From Syntrophales bacterium (GTDB lineage Bacteria; Desulfobacterota; Syntrophia; Syntrophales; PHBD01): a DNA stretch of 64,000 nucleotides. The DNA lies in NCBI GenBank assembly GCA_035363115.1, contig DAOSEM010000001.1, positions 930,001-994,000 of the forward strand. The letters are read 5' to 3'. A program made the position numbers and the translations under genes. Positions 1 through 8,735 of the stretch are shown one piece after another. The notes under the pieces were generated by a model. The model was not told where the DNA came from and did no database searches. It worked only from the letters and a program-made list of their open reading frames with translations. Numbering within the stretch: the first letter of the stretch is position 1; the number at the start of each line of letters is the position of its first letter.

Positions 1-24
1 ATCATCCAGGGGTTCCTGCGCTGA
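1..24 (+). CDS. 3' end of an upstream gene (partial)
   Basis: The first 24 bases read as seven codons (IIQGFLR) and a TGA stop, 43 bases before rfbB. The position suggests the tail of the preceding gene in a sugar-nucleotide or polysaccharide operon. Too little is present to name a family, and a chance open frame cannot be excluded. Confidence 0.3.
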   Translation: MIQGFLR

Positions 25-67
25 TCCGCCGCTCGCCGGTTCCGGCGGCAACCTGAAAGGATCATCG

Positions 68-1132
68 ATGATGTTCGAAAATCTCCTCGTGACGGGAGGA
101 TGCGGATTCATCGGGAGCAACTTCATCCGGTTTCTCCTGGAACGGAATGATTTTACCGGCCGCATCGTCAACCTCGACAAGCTGACCTACGCAGGCAACC
201 CGGACAATCTGACGGAAGTCGCGGAGCGATACCCGGGACGTTATGTCTTCGAGCACGGCGATGTCTGCGACGCCGCGTGCCTGGAGGACCTCTTCGACCG
301 GCACGGCATCGACGGGGTCTGCCATTTTGCCGCCGAATCGCACGTGGACCGGTCGATCCGTCGCCCCGAGAGCTTCATCCACACGAACATCCTGGGGACC
401 TTCCAACTCCTGGAGCGGGCCAAGGCCCGGGGGGCCGCCTTCCGGCTCTTCCATCACGTGAGCACCGACGAGGTTTACGGGAGCCTCGGTCCGACGGGTC
501 TCTTCACCGAGGACATGCCCTACCGTCCCAACAGCCCCTACTCGGCCTCGAAGGCCGCCTCGGACCACCTGGTCCGGGCCTATTCGGAGACCTTCGGACT
601 TCCCGCGACGATCTCCAACTGCTCCAACAACTACGGTCCCTACCAGTTTCCGGAGAAGCTGATCCCCCTGATGGTTCTTAACGGCCTGGAGGGCAAGCCC
701 CTGCCGGTCTACGGCGACGGCAGGAACGTCCGGGACTGGCTGTACGTGGAGGACCACTGCGAGGCCATCTGGCTGATCATGCGGGAAGGGAAGCGGGGGG
801 AGACGTACAACATCGGAGGCAACGCGGAGATGGAGAACATCGCCATCGTCCACCTGATCTGTGCGCTCTTGGATGAACTGGCGCCGGCGGAAAACGGGGA
901 GTCCCGGGAGCGGCTGATCACGTATGTCGCGGACCGTCCGGGCCACGACCGCCGCTATGCCATCGACTTTTCCAAACTCGCCGGAGAGCTGGGATGGCGG
1001 CCCCGCCAGTCCTTCGCGGAGGGCCTGCGGAAGACGGTGGCATGGTACCTGGCGAACCGGCCGTGGATCGAGGGGATCCGGACCGGGGCATACCGGTCCT
1101 GGATCGAGGAGCATTACGGCAAAGAAGCCTGA
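68..1132 (+). CDS. rfbB: dTDP-glucose 4,6-dehydratase
   Basis: This 354-residue protein is an extended short-chain dehydrogenase that converts dTDP-glucose to dTDP-4-keto-6-deoxyglucose, the second step of dTDP-rhamnose synthesis in the cytoplasm. The N-terminus carries the NAD-binding motif [11 protein letters not shown]; the DEVYG segment and the YSASK catalytic Tyr/Lys motif follow, then the typical [15 protein letters not shown] substrate segment. Length matches the RfbB/RmlB family. An AAAGG stretch lies 7 bases before the ATG at 68; a second ATG follows directly and could be the true start. No rmlA, rmlC or rmlD is visible, so the rest of the pathway must lie upstream or elsewhere. Confidence 0.93.
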   Translation: MMFENLLVTGGCGFIGSNFIRFLLERNDFTGRIVNLDKLTYAGNPDNLTEVAERYPGRYVFEHGDVCDAACLEDLFDRHGIDGVCHFAAESHVDRSIRRPESFIHTNILGTFQLLERAKARGAAFRLFHHVSTDEVYGSLGPTGLFTEDMPYRPNSPYSASKAASDHLVRAYSETFGLPATISNCSNNYGPYQFPEKLIPLMVLNGLEGKPLPVYGDGRNVRDWLYVEDHCEAIWLIMREGKRGETYNIGGNAEMENIAIVHLICALLDELAPAENGESRERLITYVADRPGHDRRYAIDFSKLAGELGWRPRQSFAEGLRKTVAWYLANRPWIEGIRTGAYRSWIEEHYGKEA

Positions 1133-1151
1133 CGGCGGAAAGGAGACAGCC

Positions 1152-1943
1152 ATGGATTTAGGATTGAAGAACCGGGTGGCCGCGGTGGCCGGAGGGAGCA
1201 TGGGCCTGGGGCTGGCGGTGGCAAAGGCGCTGGGGCGGGAAGGCGTCCGCCTGGCCATCGGCGCCCTCGACGACCCGGCCCTGCCGGCGGCAGCGGATGA
1301 AATCCGGAGGGAAACGGGGGCCGAAGTCCTGGCCGTGGCGGCGGACGTGTCCGATCCCGCACAGGCAAAGGCCTTTGTCAGCAAGACCGTCGAACGTTAC
1401 GGCACGCTGGACATCCTTGTGAACAACGCCGGGGGGCCGCCGTCGGTGCCTTTCCTGGATATCGATGACGGGATGTGGGAGAAGGGCTTCCACCTGAACC
1501 TGCTGTCCACCATCATCATGACCCGGGAGGCCGTCCCCGTCATGAAGGAGAAGCGGTGGGGACGCATCATCAACATGACCTCCATCTCCGTGAAGCAGCC
1601 CATTGACGGCCTGATCCTGTCCAACACGATCCGCTCGGGCGTCATCGGCCTGGCCAAGTCCCTATCCAACGAGCTGGCGCCGTTCAACGTCACGGTCAAC
1701 AGCGTCTGCCCGGGCTACACACTGACGGAGCGCGTCCGGAGCCTTTCCCGGACCGTTGCCGAAAAGACGGGCACGACGCCCGAAGCGGTGATCGCCAAGT
1801 GGGAGGCGGACATCCCCATGAAGCGTCTGGGGACGCCGGAGGAGTTCGCGGCCCTGGTGGCTTTCCTGGCCTCCGAGTCCGCCGGCTACATCACCGGCGC
1901 CGCCATACAGATCGACGGCGGCTGGTACAAAGGGGTCATGTAA
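1152..1943 (+). CDS. SDR-family protein with altered catalytic residues
   Basis: A 263-residue classical short-chain dehydrogenase fold, starting at the ATG that follows AAAGGAGA. The glycine-rich cofactor motif (GGSMGLG) and the NNAGG segment are intact, and the C-terminus ends in the usual ITGAAIQIDGG. Ser144 is present, but the catalytic YxxxK is replaced: Ser157 stands where Tyr is expected and Arg161 where Lys is expected (SNTIR). Divergent SDRs with an LSNxxR segment exist and are often annotated as 3-oxoacyl-ACP reductases. The substrate is unknown; the protein may use a different mechanism or be non-catalytic. It follows rfbB by 19 bases and is probably co-transcribed. Confidence 0.85.
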   Translation: MDLGLKNRVAAVAGGSMGLGLAVAKALGREGVRLAIGALDDPALPAAADEIRRETGAEVLAVAADVSDPAQAKAFVSKTVERYGTLDILVNNAGGPPSVPFLDIDDGMWEKGFHLNLLSTIIMTREAVPVMKEKRWGRIINMTSISVKQPIDGLILSNTIRSGVIGLAKSLSNELAPFNVTVNSVCPGYTLTERVRSLSRTVAEKTGTTPEAVIAKWEADIPMKRLGTPEEFAALVAFLASESAGYITGAAIQIDGGWYKGVM

Positions 1944-1953
1944 ACAAACGAAA

Positions 1954-2020
1954 GAGGGCGGATTTGAAATCCGCCCCCTCCCAAAATTGACAGGGGGCAG
2001 CTTTGGAAGCTGCCCCCTGT
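1954..2020 (+). terminator. tandem inverted repeats, probable terminator
   Basis: Two strong hairpins lie in tandem after the SDR gene: GAGGGCGGATTT with its complement (1954-1980), and a near-perfect one with 14-base arms at 1990-2003 and 2007-2020. The second is followed by CTTGTCTT. The site lies between convergent genes, so it may stop transcription from both sides. Confidence 0.7.
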
Positions 2021-2051
2021 CTTGTCTTATCGATACGGTAAGTTGCAGGCC

Positions 2052-3515
2052 TCAGTGGCCGCCACCACCACCGCCTCCCCCAACACCGGCAGCCTGAGCG
2101 GCCGCTACGTCGGCCTCGGTCGCCACCGTGATGGATGTGACAACCGCTTCCGCGCTGGAGGCTGCTTCTCCGGACGACGGCGAGCCCGCGAGGGCTGATC
2201 CGCAGGGGCCGGTCGGATCGACGTTCACGCAGCGGGTGAAAGCGTCGATCGCCTTATCCCATTCCCCCAGGTCCTGCCAGTCGAGCCCCTCACCGTAAAG
2301 CAGCAGTCCCTGGTAGGAGCGTGTTGCATACCGGTTGATGATCTGCTCGTCGGCAGGCGTCAGCTTGATCCCCAGATCCTTCAGGATGCCGAAGACGATG
2401 GCCTTCTGAAGCTTGAAGAACTCCTCCGTTTTCCCGCGGGCGTCCTGGTCTCCCAGGTCTTTCCCTGTGGCGACGCTGGTCAGGATCCGAAGGATGTGCA
2501 GGTCGTCGGCACCGGCGCCGAGCATGCCGCCCGAGACGATCTTGCCGGCCCCCAGGAGCCGTCCGATCCGGGGCGAAGTGGCCGGATCCACAATCCCCGA
2601 CTGGCCGAGCTTCATCTCGTCCAGCAGCTTCTGCAGCCTGATCCGTTCCACCACCTGGATCCCCTTGGCCTTGCTCAGGTCGGTGATGATCATCGCCGCC
2701 AGGGCCTTCCGAAGGTGTTTCGTCTTTTCCGTGTTTCCCTTGTCCCCGAAGGGGGACACGGCAATGATGTTATCATTCACCGGGAAGGCCTTGTCCAGCT
2801 TCTCCTTCGGTATGGCTGCCGCCTTGGGCCTGGTCGCGGCTGTGGAGCCGGGCTTTGGCGATGGAGCGACAGCTTTCACTTCCGCCCGGGGCTTTTCCTT
2901 CGTAGCGGTCCGCGACTTGCGACTGGTCCGGCTTCGTGTGGCCTTTTTGGAGGACCTGGGGGGCGGTGCCTCCCGGACGGTTTCCTGCTTGGCCGGGGAA
3001 GATACTGCCTCCTGCTCCGCAACGAGTCCGCTCGATATCAGTGCCCTCTCCTGGGCAAGGGCGTTCTTCGCCTGTTGGGATGCGTCCTTGTAGGTTGCCA
3101 GCAATCTTTGCTTTTTCACCAGGTTGGCTATGTTGCTGTCGGGTTCTCGGGCCAGGAGGACGTCCCAGGTATCGATCGCCTTCCCGTAATTCCCTGTCTC
3201 CGCGTAGGCCAGGCCGAGGTTGATGATGGTCCGCCGGTCCGGGTCGGCTTTGTAGGCCTTCTCCAGGGCGGGGACGGCCTCGGGTCCTTTCTTCATTTTG
3301 AGGTATGTCTCGCCGATTCCCTTGAGGGCCTCCACGTTGTTCGGATCCGACTTCAGGATTTCCTGGTAGGCCGCCAGCGCCTCGTCGTAACGCTTGTTCT
3401 GGAGCGCCGAGTTGGCCTTTACCTGGAGAGCAACGGAGCCACAGCCCGCCAAAAGGAAAACCGCTGCCAGGAGCAGCAGGAGCGTGCTCCGATTCGAGAG
3501 TGCAGACTTGTCCAT
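2052..3515 (-). CDS. CsgG/FlgO-like lipoprotein with TPR segments
   Basis: A 487-residue exported lipoprotein: the N-terminal hydrophobic stretch ends in the lipobox LLAGC. Residues of roughly 30-150 look like tetratricopeptide repeats (NKRYDEALAAYQEILKSDP and following units). A basic, Lys/Pro/Ala-rich linker follows, then a CsgG/FlgO/LpoB-like domain with the VVERIRLQKLLDEMKLGQSG segment, another TPR-like unit and a C-terminal run of glycines ending in His. CsgG-like proteins act in the outer membrane or periplasm, in secretion or envelope assembly; the precise role here is unknown. It is the last of three related tandem genes. The start has GGAGGT 5 bases upstream, and that site overlaps the stop codon of the preceding gene. 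Confidence 0.8.
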   Translation of the reverse strand: MDKSALSNRSTLLLLLAAVFLLAGCGSVALQVKANSALQNKRYDEALAAYQEILKSDPNNVEALKGIGETYLKMKKGPEAVPALEKAYKADPDRRTIINLGLAYAETGNYGKAIDTWDVLLAREPDSNIANLVKKQRLLATYKDASQQAKNALAQERALISSGLVAEQEAVSSPAKQETVREAPPPRSSKKATRSRTSRKSRTATKEKPRAEVKAVAPSPKPGSTAATRPKAAAIPKEKLDKAFPVNDNIIAVSPFGDKGNTEKTKHLRKALAAMIITDLSKAKGIQVVERIRLQKLLDEMKLGQSGIVDPATSPRIGRLLGAGKIVSGGMLGAGADDLHILRILTSVATGKDLGDQDARGKTEEFFKLQKAIVFGILKDLGIKLTPADEQIINRYATRSYQGLLLYGEGLDWQDLGEWDKAIDAFTRCVNVDPTGPCGSALAGSPSSGEAASSAEAVVTSITVATEADVAAAQAAGVGGGGGGGGH

Positions 3516-3524
3516 GATGACCTC

Positions 3525-4052
3525 CTATGGAATCTGGGACGAAAGCTGCAGCAGAACATCCGCAGTCAGCTTCTCCTCGAGTTCTCGCAGCCGGGTGAAT
3601 TTCCCGGTACCCTTTCCCGTGGATAGAATCTCGGCTGTTTCCGTCTTGACAACCCGGACACTGATTCTGACCGAATCCCGGTATTTGTGAAAGGATCCGA
3701 GGACCACGGCGTTTGCCCCCAGGAGCAGGCCCGCCCGAACGGCGTATCGCTCGTCCGGAACCCCCGATACTCCCGGATTCATCCCCTTCAGGATCTCATG
3801 CAGCCGCGACCGCTCCACGACCCGGACCTTTCCGGAGCGGGCGAATCCATCCGTGAGGGCCGCGGCAATTTTTTCCCCGAGGCCCCTCGTCTCCTCCGAG
3901 GCCGACAGGTCCTCCAGGGGAAAGACGGCGACCAGCCAGCCGCCTTTCGGCTGCCGGACGGTCTCTTCCGCGGCGTGGCATGCAAAGGATCCCACAAGGA
4001 GGACGGCCGCCAGGATGTAAATCAGACAGGAAGCCCTTCGGGTTCCGTTCAA
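3525..4052 (-). CDS. CsgG/FlgO-like exported protein, minimal form
   Basis: This reads as 175 residues from a TTG start at 4052 whose TTGA overlaps the upstream gene's stop codon, with a GGGGGGTGA ribosome-binding stretch in front; this implies translational coupling. A longer upstream frame exists but would run through the previous gene. An N-terminal signal peptide (ILAAVLLVGSFACHA) precedes a single CsgG/FlgO-like domain containing VVERSRLHEILKGMNPGVSG, the same segment seen in both neighbours. The TPR extensions of the neighbours are missing. The gene is second in the three-gene operon and probably works with its paralogues at the cell envelope; the function is not known. Confidence 0.75.
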   Translation of the reverse strand: MNGTRRASCLIYILAAVLLVGSFACHAAEETVRQPKGGWLVAVFPLEDLSASEETRGLGEKIAAALTDGFARSGKVRVVERSRLHEILKGMNPGVSGVPDERYAVRAGLLLGANAVVLGSFHKYRDSVRISVRVVKTETAEILSTGKGTGKFTRLRELEEKLTADVLLQLSSQIP

Positions 4053-4786
4053 GGCCGCTTCACCCCCCTTTTCAACTGCAGTTCCCTTCGTTTCTGAGCA
4101 GCCTGCTCGAAGCCCGGGTCGATCCGGAGGGCCTCTGTGAATGCCTTTTCCGCCTCCCGCCATTTGCGGCGGTCCATTTCGTCGAGCCCCCGGGAGTATT
4201 CCAGGAAAGCGGCAAAGGATCGTCCGCCCGCCCGCGTCAAGAGGCTCCGTTCCTCCGTCGTCAGCGGCGCGTCCAGACCAGCGGCGATTTTCTCCACGAG
4301 GGAGGTCTCCAACTGGAAGAAGTCGTCCGTTCGTCCGGTGACTTCCTCGGCCTTCAGGATGAGGCCGGTTTCCACCTCCACGATCCTGGCGTCGATGCGG
4401 ATCATGTCTCCGATGGCCGTGTAACTGCCCATCAGGAGGGCCTGGACACCGAGGATCCTGCCGAGCCGGACCGCCGAGGCCGGGTCCGTCAGGCCCGACT
4501 GCTGGAGTTTCATCTCCGACAGCAGGGCGTCCAGCCGTTCCCTCTCCACGACCTGCAGGCGACCCAGGCGGCCCAGGTCGGCGATGAGCGTTTCCGCAAT
4601 TCCTTTCTGAAAGGCGTCGAGCTTTTCCCGGTCAGCAATGCATTCGTTTTCGAAATAGAGAACCGCCAGGTGGATTTTCCCGGTTTTACGGGCCGCACCG
4701 GCTTCCACCGACAGGGACCACCACCCGGTCAGGGCCACAGCACATAACAGGATGAGGAAAAACGGGAATCGCCCGGAGGGGATCAT
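4049..4786 (-). CDS. CsgG/FlgO-like exported protein with C-terminal TPR
   Basis: A 245-residue protein from the ATG at 4786, preceded by TAAGG. The frame is open further upstream, but the residues before MIPSGRFPFFLIL do not look like part of the protein. A signal peptide or membrane anchor is followed by a CsgG/FlgO-like domain (VVERERLDALLSEMKLQQSG, then GRILGVQALLMGSY) and one TPR-like unit (WREAEKAFTEALRIDPGFEQA). It is closely related to the 2052-3515 protein over the shared domain and the TPR unit. First gene of a three-gene run transcribed leftwards, ending with a 4-base TTGA overlap onto the next. Specific role unknown; envelope assembly or lipoprotein-based regulation is likely. Confidence 0.75.
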   Translation of the reverse strand: MIPSGRFPFFLILLCAVALTGWWSLSVEAGAARKTGKIHLAVLYFENECIADREKLDAFQKGIAETLIADLGRLGRLQVVERERLDALLSEMKLQQSGLTDPASAVRLGRILGVQALLMGSYTAIGDMIRIDARIVEVETGLILKAEEVTGRTDDFFQLETSLVEKIAAGLDAPLTTEERSLLTRAGGRSFAAFLEYSRGLDEMDRRKWREAEKAFTEALRIDPGFEQAAQKRRELQLKRGVKRP

Positions 4787-4884
4787 AATGACGACCTTAC
4801 TTGTAGGGTTTCGGCCTTTCTTATAGCGGGTTTTCCCCGGAAAGGGAAGGGGCTTCCGGTTCAATATGGGAAGTGTAATCCTAT

Positions 4885-6513
4885 TTAACGACGGCTGCCG
4901 ATGACGGATTCGAGACGGATCAGGAGGGCGGGAAGGGTCTCAGGATGGAGGGCCGAGACGGCCGGCGCCTCGTACCTCCGGGACAGGGTCTCCAGCAGGG
5001 CCGGGTCGTCGATGCGGTCCGCCTTGTTCAGGACCTTCAACAGCGGCTTCCCGGCGATGTCGAGTTCCCGAAGGATGTTATCCACCGCCTCGATCTGTTC
5101 CTCGAAGCCGGGGTTGCTCACGTCGATGACGTGCAGGAGCAGGTCCGCCTCCTGAAGCTCGTCCAGGGTTGCCCGGAAGGCCGCCATCAGTTCCCGGGGC
5201 AAGTTCCGGATGAAACCGACAGTATCTGTAATGATGGCCTCGGTGTCCCGCGGGAAGCGGAGGCGGGAGCTCTTCGGGTCGAGGGTGGCGAAGAGGCGGT
5301 CCTCGGCGAGGACGTCGCTCTTCGTGAGGGCGTTCAGGAGCGTTGATTTTCCGGCATTCGTGTAACCCACGATGGAGATGACCGGCAGGCCCTCCCGCCG
5401 GCGTCTTGTTCTTCTCTGGTCCCTGGCCTTCTCGATCTCCTTCAGCTCCCGTTCGAGGCGGTGGATGCGGTCGCGGACACGGCGCCGGTCGATCTCCAGT
5501 TTCTGCTCACCGGGACCCCGGCCGCCGATTCCTCCGGCGAGGCGCGAAAATGCGGTGTTTCGCTGGGCCAGGCGCGGGAGGCGGTACTTGAGCTGGGCCA
5601 GCTCCACCTGGATCTTGCCCTCACGGCTGTGAGCCCGCTGGGCGAAGATGTCCAGAATGACCTGGGTCCGGTCGATGACCCTGAGCTCCGTGAAATCGGC
5701 GATCGAACGGGCCTGCGCAGGGGACAGCTCGTGGTCGAAGAGAAGGCAGTTGGCGCCCATCTGGAGTGCACGGATAACGACATCCGCCAGTTTTCCCTTT
5801 CCCAGGAGGTAGCGCGGGTCCGGCTGGGGCCGCTGCTGGACGGCGGCATCGAAGACCTCCACTCCGGAAGTCCGGCACAACTCGCGCAATTCGACGAGGG
5901 CCGCCTCCGTGTCCGCCATGGGATTCGTCTCCACCCGCACCAGGATGGCCCGGTCGGCGGCATCCACCCGCCGGGAGGTCTGGCGCTTTGCGATGGCTCC
6001 CTCCAGGTCGGATATAAAGGAGGCGAAGTTCAGGACGAGGTCGGGGGGCCGGACGGGTTTCAGGAAGGACCAGTAGGAGCCTTCGGGATTTTCCGGGACC
6101 AAGTGGGCCGTGTGGACAATGCCGGGGAGCCCGTCAAGGTCCGCCAGCACGGCGCACACCAGGTCCAGCCGGAGGAGGGCCAGATCCGTCAGATCGTCTT
6201 CCGTGAGGCTTTCTCCGTTCAGGTGGGTGTGGATGAGGCGAAGCCCCCGCAGGCGGCTGGCGGCGAAGCGGAAGCGGTCCAGGCTGGGGATCAGGATGTC
6301 CCGGTGGGAGCCGACGATCACTTCCTCCACGTCCCCCCGGCGGTTCACGAGGATCCCGATCTGGCGGTTCAGTTCGCGGGACGGCTCCGTGAGATGCCGG
6401 GCGACGTCCTGGGTGACGACGCGGTCTGGCGGGATCCGGCGGCGGTAGAGCTGCTCGATCCGCCGGATCTGGTCCGGTTTCAGTCCCGTGAGATTGCCGT
6501 GAATTTTCCGGAT
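4885..6513 (-). CDS. hflX: HflX-type ribosome-associated GTPase, probable AUC start
   Basis: A long-form HflX GTPase that binds the 50S subunit and rescues or splits stalled ribosomes. GTPase motifs are clear: GYTNAGKSTLLN (G1), DTVGF (G3), NKAD (G4). The family N-terminus IRKIHGNLTGLKPDQ begins directly after the fmdB-like gene, yet no in-frame ATG, GTG or TTG lies there. The only upstream ATG, at 6630, would add 39 residues unlike HflX and sit inside the neighbouring gene. An ATC at 6513 has TAGGTG 5 bases upstream and lies 8 bases after the fmdB stop, so an AUC start giving 542 residues is the best fit. The next conventional start (a GTG) would remove part of the N-terminal domain. Confidence 0.9.
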   Translation of the reverse strand: MRKIHGNLTGLKPDQIRRIEQLYRRRIPPDRVVTQDVARHLTEPSRELNRQIGILVNRRGDVEEVIVGSHRDILIPSLDRFRFAASRLRGLRLIHTHLNGESLTEDDLTDLALLRLDLVCAVLADLDGLPGIVHTAHLVPENPEGSYWSFLKPVRPPDLVLNFASFISDLEGAIAKRQTSRRVDAADRAILVRVETNPMADTEAALVELRELCRTSGVEVFDAAVQQRPQPDPRYLLGKGKLADVVIRALQMGANCLLFDHELSPAQARSIADFTELRVIDRTQVILDIFAQRAHSREGKIQVELAQLKYRLPRLAQRNTAFSRLAGGIGGRGPGEQKLEIDRRRVRDRIHRLERELKEIEKARDQRRTRRRREGLPVISIVGYTNAGKSTLLNALTKSDVLAEDRLFATLDPKSSRLRFPRDTEAIITDTVGFIRNLPRELMAAFRATLDELQEADLLLHVIDVSNPGFEEQIEAVDNILRELDIAGKPLLKVLNKADRIDDPALLETLSRRYEAPAVSALHPETLPALLIRLESVIGSRR

Positions 6514-6521
6514 GGAAGCAC

Positions 6522-6725
6522 CTACTTGAACTTCTCGGGGCTGACCCTTCGCTCCATGCCGTCCAGGAAGGAAGACCAGGAATTCGTCTTGAACGCCGTG
6601 ACGCGCTTCTTCGGCTTTCTGGCCCCGCACTGGGGACAGGCTAACCCGTCGTACGGTTCCCCGATCTTCAGGAAGTGGTCGTAGACGGTCTCACACTTGC
6701 TGCATTCGAATGTATAGATGGGCAT
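6522..6725 (-). CDS. FmdB-family zinc-ribbon protein
   Basis: A 67-residue protein starting MPIYTFECSKC, the signature of the FmdB/CxxC_CxxC regulatory zinc-ribbon family. Two CxxC pairs (CSKC and CPQC) would bind one zinc. The C-terminal part is basic and ends in a segment rich in Ser/Phe. Members of this family were first linked to formamidase or amide regulation, but most have no assigned function. The AGGAACCGCC stretch precedes the ATG. It lies 8 bases upstream of hflX and is very probably co-transcribed with it. Confidence 0.85.
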   Translation of the reverse strand: MPIYTFECSKCETVYDHFLKIGEPYDGLACPQCGARKPKKRVTAFKTNSWSSFLDGMERRVSPEKFK

Positions 6726-6818
6726 GGCGGTTCCTGTTCCTTAAAATACAAGGGATTATAATGGTTTTGATTCAGGCGGATATGGTTCTTCTATGCGACA
6801 CGGGCTGGATTTTGTCAA

Positions 6819-6849
6819 TAAAAAACCCCGGAGGGTTTCCCCTCCGGGG
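6819..6849 (-). terminator. Rho-independent terminator of the porin gene
   Basis: A 10-bp GC-rich stem (6826-6835 with 6840-6849, four-base loop) is followed on the minus strand by a run of T (A run at 6819-6825 on plus). It lies 33 bases after the porin stop codon. Confidence 0.9.
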
Positions 6850-6882
6850 CCGTCGGCAAACGGGGGTCGATGACGGCTGAAC

Positions 6883-8520
6883 TTAGAAGCTCAGTGTCAG
6901 CTTGTGCATCAAGAGGTAGTCGTTGGACAGGGCCGGCTCGAAGTTGTAGCTGTTGGCCCAGTTGAGACCCGCAATCGTTGTGGGTGCGTTGTAGTTGCCC
7001 TTGAAGTAGTCACCGGGCCAGAAGTAACCGGCGCCGATCATGTACTCCAGGTTGTCGTAGATCTTGTACGAGGCCACGAGGTCAAGCTCGTACCCGTACT
7101 TGTCGGAGTTGTACTCGGACAGAGGGTTGCCCGTGTTGGGGGTACCCCCGGCAAGCCATGCGAATCCGGCTGTGGCAGGGGAGGCCCAGGGCTTCTTCTG
7201 CGCGGTGGCGTACGTGAAGGCCAGCTTGATGTCCGCCTTGGGAACAGGCTTCACGCCCACGTAGATGTGATAGAACCAGCAGTTGTCGAGGAACGTGCTG
7301 ACATAGTCAGCCGCGCGTCCCGCCGTCAGGGCTCCGCGATAGTTTGCGCTGCCGCGGTCGCCGACCCAGGTGTGGAAGTCATCGTTGAACATCATGAGGG
7401 CCGGGTTGTAGGCCTGACCGGCGAGCAGGCCGGCCATGAAGCCGCCTTCCCGCTTGTCCGGGGTCGCCGGATCGTCACCGGTGATGTAGGCGAACTGGAG
7501 GCCGAAGTACACCGGGGCGAAATCAGCGCGGGCACCCAGGTAGAGGCCGTAGCCGAACAAGTCGACGTCCGTCGTCATCGATCCGGCACCGCCCACGATG
7601 GCCGCTGCCTGAATCGGGTTTTCCCAGGAGAGCTTCCCGTAGATGACCGCCGCCTCGCCTTCGATGTAGACGGGACCGAGGGTCGCCTTGAAGTAGGGAT
7701 CCAGCACGAAAGCGCTCTGGAACGTACCCACGTCCCATGCTCTCGTGGTGTAAACATAGTTCGCACGGTTGACGGTAGCACCGCCGGCAGTACGACCCCA
7801 CTGCAGGATGGCGCCGGCTTCAACCGACTGGCCCTTGTACACGAAACCGAGGTCGAAGATGTCCGCGTCGGTGTCGTTGTAGAACTCCGGAACCACACCA
7901 GCGGCAGCCTGAGAGGTCGGCCGCCCGCTGTCGCCTTCCGTCATCTTTTCCCAGGCCGCGATGATGGCCACCGGGCCGACGGGAAGGATGTACTTGATGC
8001 CGGGGCGGGTCGCGTTCGAGTCGCCGAAGAGCGTCCCGAAGGCGAGGAAGTTCTGGTAACCCACGAGGAATTTGCCGATGCCGGTGTTGAAGTCGACATA
8101 GGCCCGCTCGAATTCGATGTTCTCCTGAACACGAGCGTCAGCGCCGAGACCGCTCCACGCGGCGCGGCTGGTGCTGTCCACTGCACCTGCCCATCGCCGA
8201 TCGCCCCACTTCTTCTCCAGGGCGTCGAACCGGGTCACCAGCGTGAGGCCTTCAACGACCTTGAACTCGGTCTGCATTCTCAGGCGCTGCTGGAAAAACG
8301 CCTGGGAGCCGTACTGGCCGATGCCAGCACCGGTCGCCGCGTTGCCGAGGAGACCGCCCGCCGCGTTAACGGCGTTCTCGTTATCGAGCAGGGAGTGGTT
8401 CTTGTCGAACACGCCCCACACGTGGTAGGTGCCGCTGAACTTTACGTCCACGGCGGATGCCGGCATGGCGATCGCGAAGACGACCATGGCCGACAGCAAA
8501 GCAATCCAAAGTTTCTTCAT
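6883..8520 (-). CDS. outer-membrane porin-like beta-barrel protein
   Basis: This 545-residue protein starts at the ATG at 8520, preceded by GGAGGAAACA. A signal peptide (MKKLWIALLSAMVVFAIAMPASA) is followed by alternating hydrophobic/aromatic strands rich in Gly, Tyr, Trp and Asn, and the chain ends in a C-terminal Phe (HKLTLSF) as expected for Bam-dependent outer-membrane barrels. It resembles the large porins that are abundant in Desulfobacterota. The likely role is passive diffusion of small solutes across the outer membrane; the substrate cannot be read from sequence. It is a single gene with its own terminator and a long intergenic region upstream. A frame extending to 8715 exists but places extra residues before an evident signal peptide. 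Confidence 0.85.
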   Translation of the reverse strand: MKKLWIALLSAMVVFAIAMPASAVDVKFSGTYHVWGVFDKNHSLLDNENAVNAAGGLLGNAATGAGIGQYGSQAFFQQRLRMQTEFKVVEGLTLVTRFDALEKKWGDRRWAGAVDSTSRAAWSGLGADARVQENIEFERAYVDFNTGIGKFLVGYQNFLAFGTLFGDSNATRPGIKYILPVGPVAIIAAWEKMTEGDSGRPTSQAAAGVVPEFYNDTDADIFDLGFVYKGQSVEAGAILQWGRTAGGATVNRANYVYTTRAWDVGTFQSAFVLDPYFKATLGPVYIEGEAAVIYGKLSWENPIQAAAIVGGAGSMTTDVDLFGYGLYLGARADFAPVYFGLQFAYITGDDPATPDKREGGFMAGLLAGQAYNPALMMFNDDFHTWVGDRGSANYRGALTAGRAADYVSTFLDNCWFYHIYVGVKPVPKADIKLAFTYATAQKKPWASPATAGFAWLAGGTPNTGNPLSEYNSDKYGYELDLVASYKIYDNLEYMIGAGYFWPGDYFKGNYNAPTTIAGLNWANSYNFEPALSNDYLLMHKLTLSF

Positions 8521-8705
8521 TGTTTCCTCCAAAAGAGAAAATCTGAATTTTGTCCGGTCCTTCCGGGCAGAAAGGACCCTTCTTCCGCTCCCTCTTGCTT
8601 CCCTGCCGCCTGACGGCGGAAGGAAATGACCGGCCGGGCGTTTGCCTTCCCGACCCGTCCTGCTGACCCCCGTGTCACCTCCTTCCTTTTTGAAAAGGTT
8701 TGCGG

Positions 8706-8735
8706 AAGGTATCACCCCCCGCTACCCTTTGTCAA
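8706..8735 (-). promoter_or_regulatory. candidate sigma-70 promoter of the porin gene
   Basis: On the minus strand TTGACA (8735-8730) is followed after 18 bases by TACCTT (8711-8706). The -35 is perfect and the -10 weak. It would give a leader of about 180 bases before the porin ATG. Confidence 0.45.

Noticed and set aside
62..1384. Long open frame on the minus strand across rfbB and the SDR gene
   Set aside because: Antisense to two clear genes, Pro/Arg/Val-rich with no family pattern or ribosome-binding site; a result of GC-rich codon use.
6904..8613. Plus-strand open frame opposite the porin
   Set aside because: The minus-strand reading has a signal peptide, a good ribosome-binding site and C-terminal Phe; the plus frame has none.
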